Source: Rhodospirillaceae bacterium (GTDB lineage Bacteria; Pseudomonadota; Alphaproteobacteria; Bin65). Taken from it: a DNA stretch of 64,000 bases. The position numbers and the translations under genes are program-made. Shown here in pieces: positions 18,450-27,874 of the stretch (its first letter is position 1; each line of letters starts with the position of its first letter). The notes below the pieces were generated by a model. The model was not told where the DNA came from, did not search any database, and saw only the letters and a list, made by a program, of their open reading frames with translations. The stretch is taken from assembly GCA_011523655.1 (NCBI GenBank), contig WTGH01000047.1, forward strand, positions 1 through 64,000, in the 5' to 3' direction.

Positions 18450-19481
18450 TCAGGCCGCGACCTCCCAGGTCGCGCCGCGGTGCAGCAGGGCGTTCATGTC
18501 GCCCCCGGTTGGCGCCTTTTCGGCGATCGCGCGATTCTGCGACCGGACGGCCCGCTCGTAGCTCTGCTCTGCCGGGCTGCAATAGAGCACGCCGATGGCG
18601 ACCGGGAAGTCCGGCGGCTTGAGGCGGGCGAGCGCGCCGCCGATCGTCCGGTTGGTTTCGTCGTGGACGATGATGTCCTCTTCGCGCACGCCGTCGTCGC
18701 CGAGCGTCACGACCTCCAGCTCGAGGGTGTGGCGGTTCATGCGCAGGCCCTTTTCCCGGTCCTTGCCGAACAGCAGCGGCTGGCCGTGCTCGGCCTCGAG
18801 CTGCATGTCCGCCTTTACCTCCTTCTCGGTGAAATGCTCGAACACGCCGTCATTGTAGACGATGCAGTTCTGGATGATCTCGACGAAGGAGCAGCCCTTG
18901 TGGGCGTGGGCGCGGGCGAGCAGGCCGGGCAGATGGTCCTGCCGCCGGTCGATGCCGCGGGCCACGAAGCGGGCGTTGACGCCGAGCGCGAAGCTGAGCG
19001 CGTCGACCGGCGAATCGATCGAGCCGTGGGGCGTCGACGGCGAGCGGGTGCCGAGCCGCGAGGTCGGCGAATACTGGCCCTTGGTCAGGCCGTAGATCTC
19101 GTTGTTGAACAGCAGGTAGCTGATATCGACGTTGCGGCGGATGGCGTGCAGCGTGTGGTTGCCGCCGATCGACAGCCCGTCGCCGTCGCCGCCGACGACC
19201 CAGACGTCGAGGTCCGGGTTGGCCAGCTTGATCCCGGTCGCGAAGCTCGGCGCCCTTCCGTGGATCGTATGGAAGCCGTAGGTCTCCATGTAATAGGGAA
19301 AGCGCGCGGCGCATCCGATGCCGGAGACGAACACGGTGTTCGCCGGATCGGCGCCGATATCGGCCATCGCCTTCTGCACCGCCTTCAGGATGGCGTAGTC
19401 GCCGCAACCGGGGCACCAGCGCACCTCCTGGTCGGTGGCATAGTCCTTGGGGGACAGGCTCGCAGGGGTCTGAATGTTCAT
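18450..19481 (-). CDS. korB: 2-oxoacid:ferredoxin oxidoreductase subunit beta
   Basis: 343-aa thiamine-diphosphate-binding beta subunit of a 2-oxoacid (probably 2-oxoglutarate):acceptor oxidoreductase. WCPGCGDYAILKAVQKA near residue 22 and GIGCAARFP near 55 hold cluster or fold cysteines. The TPP motif is GGDGDGLSIGGNH...NNEIYGLTKGQ (~95-135). It follows korA by 19 bp. The complex decarboxylates 2-oxoacids to acyl-CoA and reduces a low-potential carrier. Its position next to an NADP reductase and the box genes suggests it feeds that electron pool. Confidence 0.92.
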   Translation of the reverse strand: MNIQTPASLSPKDYATDQEVRWCPGCGDYAILKAVQKAMADIGADPANTVFVSGIGCAARFPYYMETYGFHTIHGRAPSFATGIKLANPDLDVWVVGGDGDGLSIGGNHTLHAIRRNVDISYLLFNNEIYGLTKGQYSPTSRLGTRSPSTPHGSIDSPVDALSFALGVNARFVARGIDRRQDHLPGLLARAHAHKGCSFVEIIQNCIVYNDGVFEHFTEKEVKADMQLEAEHGQPLLFGKDREKGLRMNRHTLELEVVTLGDDGVREEDIIVHDETNRTIGGALARLKPPDFPVAIGVLYCSPAEQSYERAVRSQNRAIAEKAPTGGDMNALLHRGATWEVAA

Positions 19482-19500
19482 CGCTCGGTCTCCGCCGGCC

Positions 19501-21357
19501 CTAGAGCCAGGCTTTCAGCGCCTCTTCGATTTCGACGATGCGGAACGGCTTGCCGTTCACCTTGTTCAGCGGTTTGGCATCGACGAGATATTCGGCGCGC
19601 AGCACGGTCACCAACTGGCCGGTGTTCATCTCCGGCACGAGGATCGTCTCGTAGCTCTTCAGCAGGTCGCCCAGATTGGGCGGCATCGGCCAGATATGGC
19701 GGATGTGGATGTGGGACACGTCGTGGCCCCGGGCGCGCATGTTGGAGACGGCCCGGCCGATCGGCCCGTGGGTCGAGCCCCATCCGACGACCGCGATCCT
19801 GCCGCCTTCCCGGCCCTGGTCGACCGCCTGGTCCGGAATGTCCCCGGCGATGCCGAGTATCTTGTTCCGGCGGTTGTCGGTCATCTTCTGGTGGTTGTCG
19901 GCATCGTAGGAGATGTCGCCGGTCAGATGATGCTTCTCGATACCGCCGATCCGGTGCAGCAGGCCGGGCGTGCCGGGCTTGACCCAGTCGCGGGCCAGGG
20001 TGTCCGGATCGCGCGCATAGACCTGGTAGCCCTCCGGATCGGTGCGGAAGGTCACCGGAAACGGTTCATGGTCGTCGAAATCCGGGATCAGCCAGGGTTC
20101 GGCGGCGTTGGCGATATAGCCGTCGGTGAGAAACATCACCGGCGTCATGTACTTGACCGCCAGGCGGCAGGCCTCGATGGCGGCGAAATAGGCGTCGCCC
20201 GGCGAATGGCAGGCGACCACGGCGAGCGGCGCATCGGCGTTGCGGCCGTAGACCGCCTGATAGAGGTCCGACTGCTCGGTCTTGGTCGGCAGGCCGGTCG
20301 AGGGGCCGCCGCGCTGGGAATTGACGATGATCAGCGGCAGTTCGGTGGCGATCGCCAGGCCGACGGCCTCGGTCTTGAGCGCGATGCCGGGGCCGGAGCT
20401 GGAGGTGACGCCGAGCGCACCGGCATAGGAGCCGCCGATCGCCGCGCAGACCGCCGCGATCTCGTCCTCGGCCTGGAAGGTCGTGACGCCGTAGTCCTTG
20501 AGCGGCGCCAGCAGGTGCAGCAGGGCCGAGGCGGGCGTGATCGGATAGCCGGTGAACAGCAGCGGCAGGCCGGCCAGCCGCGCGCCGGCGACCAGGCCCA
20601 TGGCCACGCCCTCGGCGCCGGTCAGCGCCCGGTAGGTGCCCGGCGCGATATCCGCCGGCGGCACCACGAAGCTGCCGAATTCGCGCGCCATGTCGGCGGT
20701 TTCGCCGAAGGCGTGTCCGGCATTGAGCGCCGCGATGTTCGCATCGGCAATGTCCGGCTTGCGGGCGAACTTCTGCTTCAGCCACTCTTCGTTGATCGAT
20801 CGGTCGCGGCCGAACAGCCAGTCGACCAGCCCGAGCGCCCACATATTCTTGCAGCGCTGTGCATCCTTGTTGCCCAGGCCGAACGGCTTCACCGCCTCGA
20901 CCGTCATGCGGGTCATGTCGACTTCGAGCTTGCGGTAACCTTCGAGGGAGCCGTCCTCCAGCGGATTTTCCCCAAAGCCGGCCTTGCTCAGGTTGCGCGC
21001 CGTGAAGGCGCCGGTATCGACGATGACCAGCCCGCCGTTGCGCAGGTCGCCCAGATTGGTCTTGAGCGCCGCCGGGTTCATGGCGACCAGCACGTCGACC
21101 GCGTCGCCCGAGGTCCGGATCGTGCGCGAGCCGAAATGAATCTGGAAGGCCGAGACGCCGAAGGTCGTCCCGGCCGGGGCGCGGATCTCGGCCGGAAAGT
21201 CCGGGAAGGTTGCGAGATCGTTGCGGGCCATCGCGGTGGCCTGCGTGAACTGGGTGCCGGTGAGCTGCATGCCGTCGCCGGAATCGCCGGCGAAACGGAC
21301 GACCGCGCTTTCGAGTTCGTTACCGGCTTCGTCCGATACGACCGAGCCGCCATCCAT
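19501..21357 (-). CDS. korA: 2-oxoacid:ferredoxin oxidoreductase subunit alpha (gamma-alpha fusion)
   Basis: 618-aa subunit in which the gamma domain (residues ~10-190, VVRFAGDSGDGMQLTGTQF...) is fused ahead of the alpha domain (~215-600). GAEGVAMGLVAGARLAGLPLLFTGYPITPAS and SSSGPGIALKTEAVGLA are the conserved alpha blocks. The two-subunit form is typical of oxygen-tolerant Kor enzymes of aerobic bacteria. It is the middle gene of an fpr-like, korA, korB set. 2-Oxoglutarate is the likeliest substrate by family, but this is not proven by sequence alone. Confidence 0.92.
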   Translation of the reverse strand: MDGGSVVSDEAGNELESAVVRFAGDSGDGMQLTGTQFTQATAMARNDLATFPDFPAEIRAPAGTTFGVSAFQIHFGSRTIRTSGDAVDVLVAMNPAALKTNLGDLRNGGLVIVDTGAFTARNLSKAGFGENPLEDGSLEGYRKLEVDMTRMTVEAVKPFGLGNKDAQRCKNMWALGLVDWLFGRDRSINEEWLKQKFARKPDIADANIAALNAGHAFGETADMAREFGSFVVPPADIAPGTYRALTGAEGVAMGLVAGARLAGLPLLFTGYPITPASALLHLLAPLKDYGVTTFQAEDEIAAVCAAIGGSYAGALGVTSSSGPGIALKTEAVGLAIATELPLIIVNSQRGGPSTGLPTKTEQSDLYQAVYGRNADAPLAVVACHSPGDAYFAAIEACRLAVKYMTPVMFLTDGYIANAAEPWLIPDFDDHEPFPVTFRTDPEGYQVYARDPDTLARDWVKPGTPGLLHRIGGIEKHHLTGDISYDADNHQKMTDNRRNKILGIAGDIPDQAVDQGREGGRIAVVGWGSTHGPIGRAVSNMRARGHDVSHIHIRHIWPMPPNLGDLLKSYETILVPEMNTGQLVTVLRAEYLVDAKPLNKVNGKPFRIVEIEEALKAWL

Positions 21358-21496
21358 CGGCTCTCTCCTTCTGTCCTGCGGGTCCGCCGGCGGTTTCCGG
21401 CCTGCCCCGAACGTCTTCGCGCCTGCCGCTTATAGCGGGGCGCAGCCGATCGTTAAAGTCCCGAACAATCAGTCATCCAAATATTTCATACCTAAA

Positions 21497-22831
21497 TCAA
21501 TTTTCCGCTCCGGCCGCCGGCCGATCCAGCACGGCCAGCATTTCCGGGACCCGGCCGAACTTGCGGCGCGGCGCCGGCGGTGTCGCGGCGGCCTCTTCGG
21601 CGGCCTCGATCCGCTTCCAGTCGTCGAACGGCACATAGCGGATATTGTGGGCTTGCAGATGCTTTTCCAGCGCCCGGCGGCCGGGTTTGCCGGACCCGTT
21701 GCCGCAATCGCCGGCGATCTGCTCCGCCGCGGTCGCGCCGTCCGGCTTGTTGGAGCCGATCACGCCGGACGGGCCGCGCTTGATCCAGCCGACGGCATAG
21801 AGGCCGGGCTCGATCCGCCCGTCGCTGTTGCGGCTCCGGCCGCCGTCGAAGGGCACGCCGTCGACCGGTTCGGAAAAGTAGCCGATCGCCGGAATCACCA
21901 GCCCGCAGGCGATGTCGAAGGTCTCGCCGGTGCCGACCGCCCGGCCGCCCTCAATCCGCGTCCGCTCCATCCGGATGCCCTCGACCCGGTCGCCGCCGAG
22001 GATCTCGACCGGGCTGGCGCAGAAGCGGAAATGCACCCGCTTGGCCCGGCCGCCCGGCGCCATGCCGGAGAAGTCGCGCAGGGTCGCCAGGTTGCGCCGG
22101 ATCATGCGCAGGTCCCGGTCGCTCATCGTCGCGGCGGCATCCTCCGGCACGTCCTCCGGCACCTCGGCCGGGTCGAGGACCGGCGCGCTGTCCTCCAGCT
22201 GGCCCATCTCGCGCAGCTCGACATTGCTGAACTTGGCGTGGTGGGCGGCGCGCCGCCCGAACATGTAGACGTCGCGGATCGGCGCGGCGTGGATCGCCGC
22301 GGCGGCATAGTCGGTGAGGTCGGTCGCCGCCATTTCGTCCGGCGTCTTGGTCAGCACCCGGGCGACGTCGACAGCGACATTGCCGACGCCGATCACGGCA
22401 ACCGCCCCGGTATCGAGCGGCGGGTCGAGATCGCGGAAATCCGGATGACCGTTGTACCAGCCGACGAAGGCGGCAACGCCGAGCACGCCGGCCTTGTCGT
22501 CGCCGGGAATGCCGAGGCTGCGGTCGATAGCGGCGCCGGTCGCGAGCACGACGGCATCGTACATGCCGCGCAGCGCATCGAGGCCGATATCTGTGCCGAG
22601 CGTGACGTTGCCGTAATAGCGGACCCGCGGGTCGCCCGCCGTCTTCTCGTAGGACCGCGCGACGTTCTTGGTCTTGGCATGGTCCGGCGCCACGCCGCCG
22701 CGGATCAGCCCGTAGGGCGTCGGCAGCTTCTCGATAAAGTCGATCTCGACCGCTTCTACCGAGCGCAGCAGGGAATCGGCCGTGTAAAATCCGCTCGGCC
22801 CGGAGCCGACGATCGCGACGCGGAGCGTCAT
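21497..22831 (-). CDS. Ferredoxin/flavodoxin-NADP+ reductase, adrenodoxin-reductase type
   Basis: 444-aa FAD enzyme of the FprA/adrenodoxin reductase group, which passes electrons between NADPH and ferredoxin or flavodoxin. MTLRVAIVGSGPSGFYTADSLL is the FAD Rossmann fold, DFIEKLPTPYGLIRGGVAPDH the group signature, and VIGVGNVAVDVAR (~155) the NADPH site. The C-terminus has IGSNKPDGATAAEQI. The ATG at 22831 is the first that gives the Rossmann start; the frame upstream is an antisense shadow of usg. It lies upstream of korA on the same strand and could reduce the flavodoxin encoded at 28050. Confidence 0.88.
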   Translation of the reverse strand: MTLRVAIVGSGPSGFYTADSLLRSVEAVEIDFIEKLPTPYGLIRGGVAPDHAKTKNVARSYEKTAGDPRVRYYGNVTLGTDIGLDALRGMYDAVVLATGAAIDRSLGIPGDDKAGVLGVAAFVGWYNGHPDFRDLDPPLDTGAVAVIGVGNVAVDVARVLTKTPDEMAATDLTDYAAAAIHAAPIRDVYMFGRRAAHHAKFSNVELREMGQLEDSAPVLDPAEVPEDVPEDAAATMSDRDLRMIRRNLATLRDFSGMAPGGRAKRVHFRFCASPVEILGGDRVEGIRMERTRIEGGRAVGTGETFDIACGLVIPAIGYFSEPVDGVPFDGGRSRNSDGRIEPGLYAVGWIKRGPSGVIGSNKPDGATAAEQIAGDCGNGSGKPGRRALEKHLQAHNIRYVPFDDWKRIEAAEEAAATPPAPRRKFGRVPEMLAVLDRPAAGAEN

Positions 22832-22912
22832 CCTGTCAATTCGCCGTTGAAATCGTTCTCGTGCCGGATGGCGCGCGGCTGGCAAGCTAGTGCGTGCGCG
22901 CCTGTCTTGTGA

Positions 22913-22936
22913 AGCCCCTTTGTTAGCCCCTTCGCC
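22913..22936. repeat. Tandem repeat, 12-bp unit x2 (imperfect)
   Basis: Two 12-bp units beginning AGCCCCTT (22913-22924 and 22925-22936) and a degenerate third, located 82-105 bp upstream of the NADP reductase start codon. Confidence 0.6.
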
Positions 22937-23001
22937 GGCCCCGCCGATTGCGAGGCGGCCGGGACGGGCAAACGATCGGGCGTCCGGTCCGGCCGGTCGC
23001 G

Positions 23002-23301
23002 TCAGTTCAGCCGGAGCACGCCGTCGACGAAGCGGAACTCCGCCGGCCGGACCAGCTGCCGGGACGCCACGCGCACGACATGCAGCGCGCCCTCCAAATT
23101 CTCCTCCCAGAAACACAGGAACCGGTGCAGCTTCGGGAAGCGCGGCGCGATGTCCAGACCCTGCCAGACATAGGTCTGCAACAGGGCGGGATGATCGGGC
23201 AGGCGGTAGATGATCTCGGCGGTGGTCAGCCGGTGGCCCTGCAACTGTCGCAGCAGGCCCGACGCGGCCGGCGGGCTGCGCGATCCCAGGTTCGTGCCCA
23301 T
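23002..23301 (-). CDS. usg: Usg family protein
   Basis: 99-aa protein with the Usg signature: LTTAEIIYRLPDHPALLQTYVWQGLDIAPRFPKLHRFLCFWEENLEG, then PAEFRFVDGVLRL. The family is almost confined to alphaproteobacteria and is often near trp genes, but its function is not known. Here it sits alone between the NADP reductase and boxB, on the same strand as both. A small soluble protein without signal peptide or metal motif. Confidence 0.85.
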   Translation of the reverse strand: MGTNLGSRSPPAASGLLRQLQGHRLTTAEIIYRLPDHPALLQTYVWQGLDIAPRFPKLHRFLCFWEENLEGALHVVRVASRQLVRPAEFRFVDGVLRLN

Positions 23302-23453
23302 GCCGTCCTCCCCGCTTGCCGTACCAATGGTGCAAGCTTACCAGACGGGCATTAATTCAACAATATCAAGGATTTAGCAGCGTTCTGGCGGGAGTGCTGA
23401 CAAGATGGGCCGCGCGCGGGAATCTGCCCGTCCTTCGATACGCGGCCCCTCCC

Positions 23454-23571
23454 GTCATTTCGACCGGAGCGGCGTCAGCCGCGCAGCGGAGAAATCCTTC
23501 ACCCGTGCCGTCAAGGTCCGGAGCGCCGTGCCTGAAAGATTTCTCCGCTCGCTTCGCTCGGTCGAAATGAC
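23454..23571. repeat. Intergenic palindromic repeat, family A, copy 1
   Basis: 118-bp element with perfect 12-bp terminal inverted repeats (23454-23465 and 23560-23571, GTCATTTCGACC) and an inner inverted pair around GGAGAAATC/GATTTCTCC. It fills most of the 365-bp gap between usg and boxB, where no gene is seen. A related copy lies at 55489-55621. MITE- or REP-like, without coding capacity. Confidence 0.85.
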
Positions 23572-23666
23572 GGAAAGGGGTGCAGCGCTCCGGACGAAAT
23601 GACGGAAACAGGGGAACTTCGCGGCGAGGAACACCGCGCTACGAGTCCAGCCAAACCGAATGGGCC

Positions 23667-25094
23667 CTACAGCCTCACATACTCGTAGTCGACCGGGTTG
23701 TTGTTGATGCCGCGGTCGGGCGGGGCGATCCAGCCGGCCATCCGGCCCGGCGCGGTCACCTGTTTCATCAGGCTCTTGATGTGGGCCCGGTCGGCCTCCG
23801 ACGGGATCCAGTCGTTTATCCGGCTCTCGTAGGCCTCCTTCGAGACCGGCGTGCCGTCGGGCGCGAAATGGAAGCCGGCGAAGGGGCCGACCGTCCGGCG
23901 GAAGCGGTCCGACGGCAGGCTGAATTGGAGATCGACCCCGGCCTTCCGGATCATCCGGTTCCAGCGCGTGATGCCGATATCGCAGTCATTGGAATAGCCC
24001 TTGCGGGCGACCAGGTTCATGGCGTTGCGCGTCGGGATTTCGATTTCCTGTACGCCGGCGCCGTCTTCGGTCGGCTCTTCGATGCGGTAGAGCGTGTCGG
24101 CTTCCAGATGATCCTCGAACCGGTCCTCGTCCGGGCGGCCCTTGAGGCCGTTGGCGAAATAGGCCGCGGCGTTGGTCGAGCGGTCGGCGCCGAACAGGTC
24201 GAGGGAGGAGGAGTACCAGTAGTTGATGTATTTCTGGACCAGGCCGAGATCGATCGCGCCGTGGTCGCGAATGCGCTGCGGGTCGTCGGTGTTCAGCTCC
24301 TGCATGACCTCCAGCGCCCGCCGGATGACCCGGCCGAGGCCGGTCTCGCCGACGAACATGTGGTGGGCTTCCTCGGTCAGCATGAAGCGGCAGGTGCGCG
24401 ACAGCGGATCGAAGGCGCTCTCGGCCAGCATCTTGAGCTGGAACTTGCCGTCCCGGTCGGTGAAATAGGTGAAGCTGAAAAACGACATCCAGTCGTCGAT
24501 CGGCTCGTTGAAGGTCGTCAGGATGCGCGGATTGTTGACGTCGCCGGAATGGCGCTCCAGCAGGTCCTCGGCCTCCTCGCGGCCGTCGCGGCCGAAATGG
24601 GCGTGGAGCAGGTAGACCATGGCCCAGAGGTGCCGGCCTTCCTCGACGTTGACCTGGAACAGGTTGCGCATGTCGTAGAGCGACGGGCAGGTGTAGGCGA
24701 GCATGCGCTGCTGCTCGACCGAGGCCGGCTCGGTATCGCCCTGGGTGACGATCAGGCGGCGCAGGTCGGAGCGGAACTCGCCCGGCACCTGCTGCCACAC
24801 CGGCTGGCCGAAATTGTCGCCGAAGCCGATGGTGCGGTCCTCCGTCCTGTCGGCCAGGAAGATGCCCCAGCGGTAGTCCGGCATCTTGACGTGGCCGTAG
24901 GTCGCCCAGCCCTTGGCGTCGACCGAGGTCGCCGTGCGCAGGTAGACGTCCCGGGCCTGGAAGTCGCCGTCCGGGCCCATCTCGCCCCACCAGTTGAGGA
25001 AGGCGGGCTGCCAGCGCTCCAGCGCGCGCTGGAGCTGGCGGTCGGCGCTGAGGTCGACGTTGTTGGGAATCTTCTCGGCGTAGTTGATCGACAT
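23667..25094 (-). CDS. boxB: Benzoyl-CoA 2,3-epoxidase, oxygenase subunit
   Basis: 475-aa diiron oxygenase of the aerobic Box pathway that epoxidises benzoyl-CoA with O2. It starts MSINYAEKIPNNVDLSADRQLQRALERWQP, as in known BoxB. Diiron ligands are visible in EEGRHLWAMVYLLHAHFG (~149) and in EEAHHMFVGE (~246), with a further carboxylate between them. It is the last gene of boxR-boxC-boxB on the minus strand, 79 bp after boxC. The reductase BoxA is not found in this window. Confidence 0.95.
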   Translation of the reverse strand: MSINYAEKIPNNVDLSADRQLQRALERWQPAFLNWWGEMGPDGDFQARDVYLRTATSVDAKGWATYGHVKMPDYRWGIFLADRTEDRTIGFGDNFGQPVWQQVPGEFRSDLRRLIVTQGDTEPASVEQQRMLAYTCPSLYDMRNLFQVNVEEGRHLWAMVYLLHAHFGRDGREEAEDLLERHSGDVNNPRILTTFNEPIDDWMSFFSFTYFTDRDGKFQLKMLAESAFDPLSRTCRFMLTEEAHHMFVGETGLGRVIRRALEVMQELNTDDPQRIRDHGAIDLGLVQKYINYWYSSSLDLFGADRSTNAAAYFANGLKGRPDEDRFEDHLEADTLYRIEEPTEDGAGVQEIEIPTRNAMNLVARKGYSNDCDIGITRWNRMIRKAGVDLQFSLPSDRFRRTVGPFAGFHFAPDGTPVSKEAYESRINDWIPSEADRAHIKSLMKQVTAPGRMAGWIAPPDRGINNNPVDYEYVRL

Positions 25095-25173
25095 GAACGG
25101 GGTCCTCGGGGCTGGATGTCCGGTATGGCCGTCGCCGCGACAGGCGGTGCGCCCGGTAGCGTGATCGGCGGCG

Positions 25174-26829
25174 CTACACGCGCTGCCATTTGAAGCTGGG
25201 TTTGGTGCCGGTGCCGTAGAGCTTGAGCGCGCCCTGGTCGCCGACCGCGTTGGGCCGGATGAAGATCCAGTTCTGCCAGGCGGTCAGCCGGCCGAACACC
25301 TTGGTGGCCATGGTTTCCCGGCCGCCGAAGCGCAGGCTGGCCTCCATGCCGGTCAGCGCATCGGGCGACAGGCTGGCGCGCTCCTCGATCGCGAGGCGCA
25401 CCTCGTCTTCCCAGTCCAACTCGTCCGGCGCAAAGGTGACGAGGCCGAGGGCTGCCGCGTCTTCGGGACCGATGGGCTCGCCGATCCTCGCGCGGGCATC
25501 GGCCTCGGCGGCGGCGTCCTCCTGGTAGTGCGCCGCGATCCGGGTCAGGCCGTTCGGCATCGGGAACAGGCCGAAATTCGTTTCGTCCAGCAGGATGGCC
25601 GGCGAGTTCTCCGGCTCCTCCTGGTCGTCCAGCATGTAGGAGCGGTCGGCGGCGAGCAGCAGTTCGGCCAGGATCCCGGCGAAGGTCGTGCCGGTGTCCG
25701 CGATGGCGAACAGGCTGCGCGAGGAGACGTCGAGGCGCGCCAGCGTCCGCTTGAGATACTGGATCGTCTCGTTGACGAACCAGTTGTCCCGGTTGTCGAG
25801 CAACGACCTCCCGGCTGCGAGTATCGCCGCGGCGTCGCCCTCGGCGCGCAGCAGCCACAGGCCGATGTCGATGTTGTTGGTGCGCAGCATCAGGATCGCG
25901 TCGTCCAGTTCGCGCGTCATCTGCAGGGCCCACCAGCCGGCGCCCGCGGCCTCGATCTCCGCGGCCGTCGCCGGCGGCGCGCCAGCCGGGCCGCGCACCG
26001 TCAGCGTCGCGGTCCGGTCGGCCGAGTTGAGCGCCACGTCGACGAATTCGTACCGGTAGCCGTCGTCGTCGATCCGGCGGTCCAGCGGGGTCAGTTTCAC
26101 GCCCGTCGCGCCGTCCGGGCGGGTGGACCGCGCGGCCAGCGCCTTCGCCCGGCCGGCGACCAGTTCGTCGAATGCGGCCGGCGGCGCATAATCGTCGATC
26201 AGCTTCCACGCCTTGGCCCGGTCGGCGCGCACGCCTTCGGAGGTGGTGCAGAACACGTCGGCCAGGTCGCGGCGCACCTTGCGCTTGTCGGTCACCCGGG
26301 TCAGGCCGCCGGTGCCGGGCAGCACGCCGAGCAACGGCACTTCCGGCAGGCTGACGGTGGAGGAGCGGTCGTTGACCATCACGATCTCGTCGCAGGCGAG
26401 CGCCAGTTCGTAGCCGCCGCCGGCGCAGGCGCCGTTGACCGCCGCGAGCGATTTCAGGCCGGAGGCTTCCGACATGTCCTCGAGGCCGTTGCGGGTCTCG
26501 TTGGTGAATTTGCAGAAATTCACCTTCCACCAGTGCTCGGACGAGGACAGCATGTTGATGTTGGCGCCGGCGCAGAACACCCGGTCCTTGCCGCTGGTGA
26601 CGACCACCACCTTGACCGACGGATGCTCGAAGCGGATGCGCTGCAGGGCGTCGGACAGTTCCATGTCCACGCCCAGGTCGTAGGAATTCAGCTTCAGCGT
26701 GTAGCCGGGCTTCAGCCCGCCGTCCTCGGCGACGTCCAGGGTCAGCCGCGCGACGTCGCCGTCGATATCGATCGACCAGTGTTTGTAGTCGCCGGGCGCC
26801 CGGTCATACAGCACGATGTTCTCGGTCAT
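25174..26829 (-). CDS. boxC: 2,3-epoxybenzoyl-CoA dihydrolase (benzoyl-CoA-dihydrodiol lyase)
   Basis: 551-aa crotonase-superfamily ring-opening enzyme, converting the BoxB product to 3,4-dehydroadipyl-CoA semialdehyde and formate. The N-terminal crotonase core has VVVTSGKDRVFCAGANINML (~78-97) and AVNGACAGGGYELALACDEIVMV (~130), the oxyanion-hole blocks. A second, longer C-terminal region is typical of BoxC. Its promoter carries a TGCA-N6-TGCA operator (26884-26897), and it is followed by boxB. Confidence 0.95.
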   Translation of the reverse strand: MTENIVLYDRAPGDYKHWSIDIDGDVARLTLDVAEDGGLKPGYTLKLNSYDLGVDMELSDALQRIRFEHPSVKVVVVTSGKDRVFCAGANINMLSSSEHWWKVNFCKFTNETRNGLEDMSEASGLKSLAAVNGACAGGGYELALACDEIVMVNDRSSTVSLPEVPLLGVLPGTGGLTRVTDKRKVRRDLADVFCTTSEGVRADRAKAWKLIDDYAPPAAFDELVAGRAKALAARSTRPDGATGVKLTPLDRRIDDDGYRYEFVDVALNSADRTATLTVRGPAGAPPATAAEIEAAGAGWWALQMTRELDDAILMLRTNNIDIGLWLLRAEGDAAAILAAGRSLLDNRDNWFVNETIQYLKRTLARLDVSSRSLFAIADTGTTFAGILAELLLAADRSYMLDDQEEPENSPAILLDETNFGLFPMPNGLTRIAAHYQEDAAAEADARARIGEPIGPEDAAALGLVTFAPDELDWEDEVRLAIEERASLSPDALTGMEASLRFGGRETMATKVFGRLTAWQNWIFIRPNAVGDQGALKLYGTGTKPSFKWQRV

Positions 26830-26883
26830 GGTCGCTCCCCGGCACAGCCGTTCCGTACGCGGCGGGTTGTTCGGTCCGATCTA

Positions 26884-26897
26884 TGCAATATAATGCA
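26884..26897 (-). promoter_or_regulatory. BoxR-type operator at the boxC promoter
   Basis: TGCA-N6-TGCA (26884-26887 and 26894-26897), exactly the operator described for BzdR/BoxR regulators; another TGCA lies at 26910. On the minus strand a possible -35 TTGCAT (26909-26914) and -10 TATATT (26887-26892) are 16 bp apart, so the operator overlaps the -10. Binding would block boxC-boxB transcription until benzoyl-CoA relieves it. The match is seen; the regulation is by analogy. Confidence 0.75.
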
Positions 26898-26920
26898 TAA
26901 TATTCTCGATGCAAGCAATA

Positions 26921-27844
26921 TTATTCGATGTTTCGCCGCGCATCGTTCAGCGCCAGGCCAAGGGCGTTCAACGCCGCTTCCGCCGAACGGTGCGAGGTGT
27001 CGAGCGTGACGTCCGCCCGCGCGTAGAGGGCGTGCCGCGTCTCGAGGATGCGCTCCAGATCGGCCATCGCCTCGCCGCTGTTCTCCATCGGGCGGGTGTC
27101 GCCCTGTTCGCGCACCCGGCGCATATGGTCCTCCGGCGTTGCCTGCAGCCAGACGGTGAAACACTCCTCGAGCAGCCGCTCGTAGGTTTCCGGCTCCGAA
27201 ACGATGCTGCCGCCGGTCGCGATCACGCATTCGGCATGTGCCGCCAGCGCATCTTCGAGCGCCCGGCGCTCGTAGCGGCGATAGGCGGCCTGGCCGGACA
27301 GGTCGAATATCTGGTCGACCGGCATGCCCGCCGTTCGCTCAACCTCGCGCGCCATTTCGATAAAGGGCACACCCTGGCGCTGCGCCAGCGCTGCGCCGAG
27401 CGTCGATTTGCCGGCGCCGCGCAGGCCGGTCAGCGCGATCCGGTCCATCCGGTCCGCCCGCTTGCCCAGGCCGAGCGCATCGGTCAGCAGACGATTGGCG
27501 TGCGCCAGGTCATCGGGTTGCAGGCGTTCCAGCTTGCGGATGAGCAACGTCAGGTCGACCGGCCGTTCGGCGCCTTCGCGCACCAGGTCGGCCAGCGGCA
27601 CGCTCATCGCGCCGGCGACGTTGCGCAGCAGGGCGATCGAAATATTGCCCTTGCCGGCCTCGAGCTGGGCCAGATAGCGTTCCGACACGCCTGAGGCGCG
27701 GGACAGGATCCGGCGCGACATGCCGCGGCGCGCACGGGCCGCCCGGACACGCTCGCCCAGCCGGGTCAGGAAAACGTCCGGCGTCGTGCGGTCCTGCGCT
27801 TCCGGGTCGGGCCGGGCGTCGGAGGATTGAGCGGAAATATCCAT
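26921..27844 (-). CDS. boxR: BoxR/BzdR-type regulator: XRE HTH fused to shikimate-kinase-like domain
   Basis: 307-aa repressor for benzoate genes. Residues ~28-90 are an XRE helix-turn-helix (RRILSRASGVSERYLAQLEAGKGNISIALLRNVAG). Residues ~135-300 are a shikimate-kinase-like domain with P-loop GLRGAGKSTLGAAL that senses benzoyl-CoA in characterised homologues. The ATG at 27844 (MDISAQSSD) was used; the frame upstream crosses the promoter. It lies first in boxR-boxC-boxB, and a TGCA operator variant sits between its own -35 and -10, implying autoregulation. Confidence 0.93.
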   Translation of the reverse strand: MDISAQSSDARPDPEAQDRTTPDVFLTRLGERVRAARARRGMSRRILSRASGVSERYLAQLEAGKGNISIALLRNVAGAMSVPLADLVREGAERPVDLTLLIRKLERLQPDDLAHANRLLTDALGLGKRADRMDRIALTGLRGAGKSTLGAALAQRQGVPFIEMAREVERTAGMPVDQIFDLSGQAAYRRYERRALEDALAAHAECVIATGGSIVSEPETYERLLEECFTVWLQATPEDHMRRVREQGDTRPMENSGEAMADLERILETRHALYARADVTLDTSHRSAEAALNALGLALNDARRNIE

Positions 27845-27874
27845 GATACGGAACCGGTATCGGAGTCTGGCCAG

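Noticed and set aside
21497..22831. NADP reductase as BoxA
   Set aside because: BoxA has N-terminal 2[4Fe-4S] ferredoxin motifs and a plant-type FNR fold; this protein has none and follows the adrenodoxin-reductase pattern.
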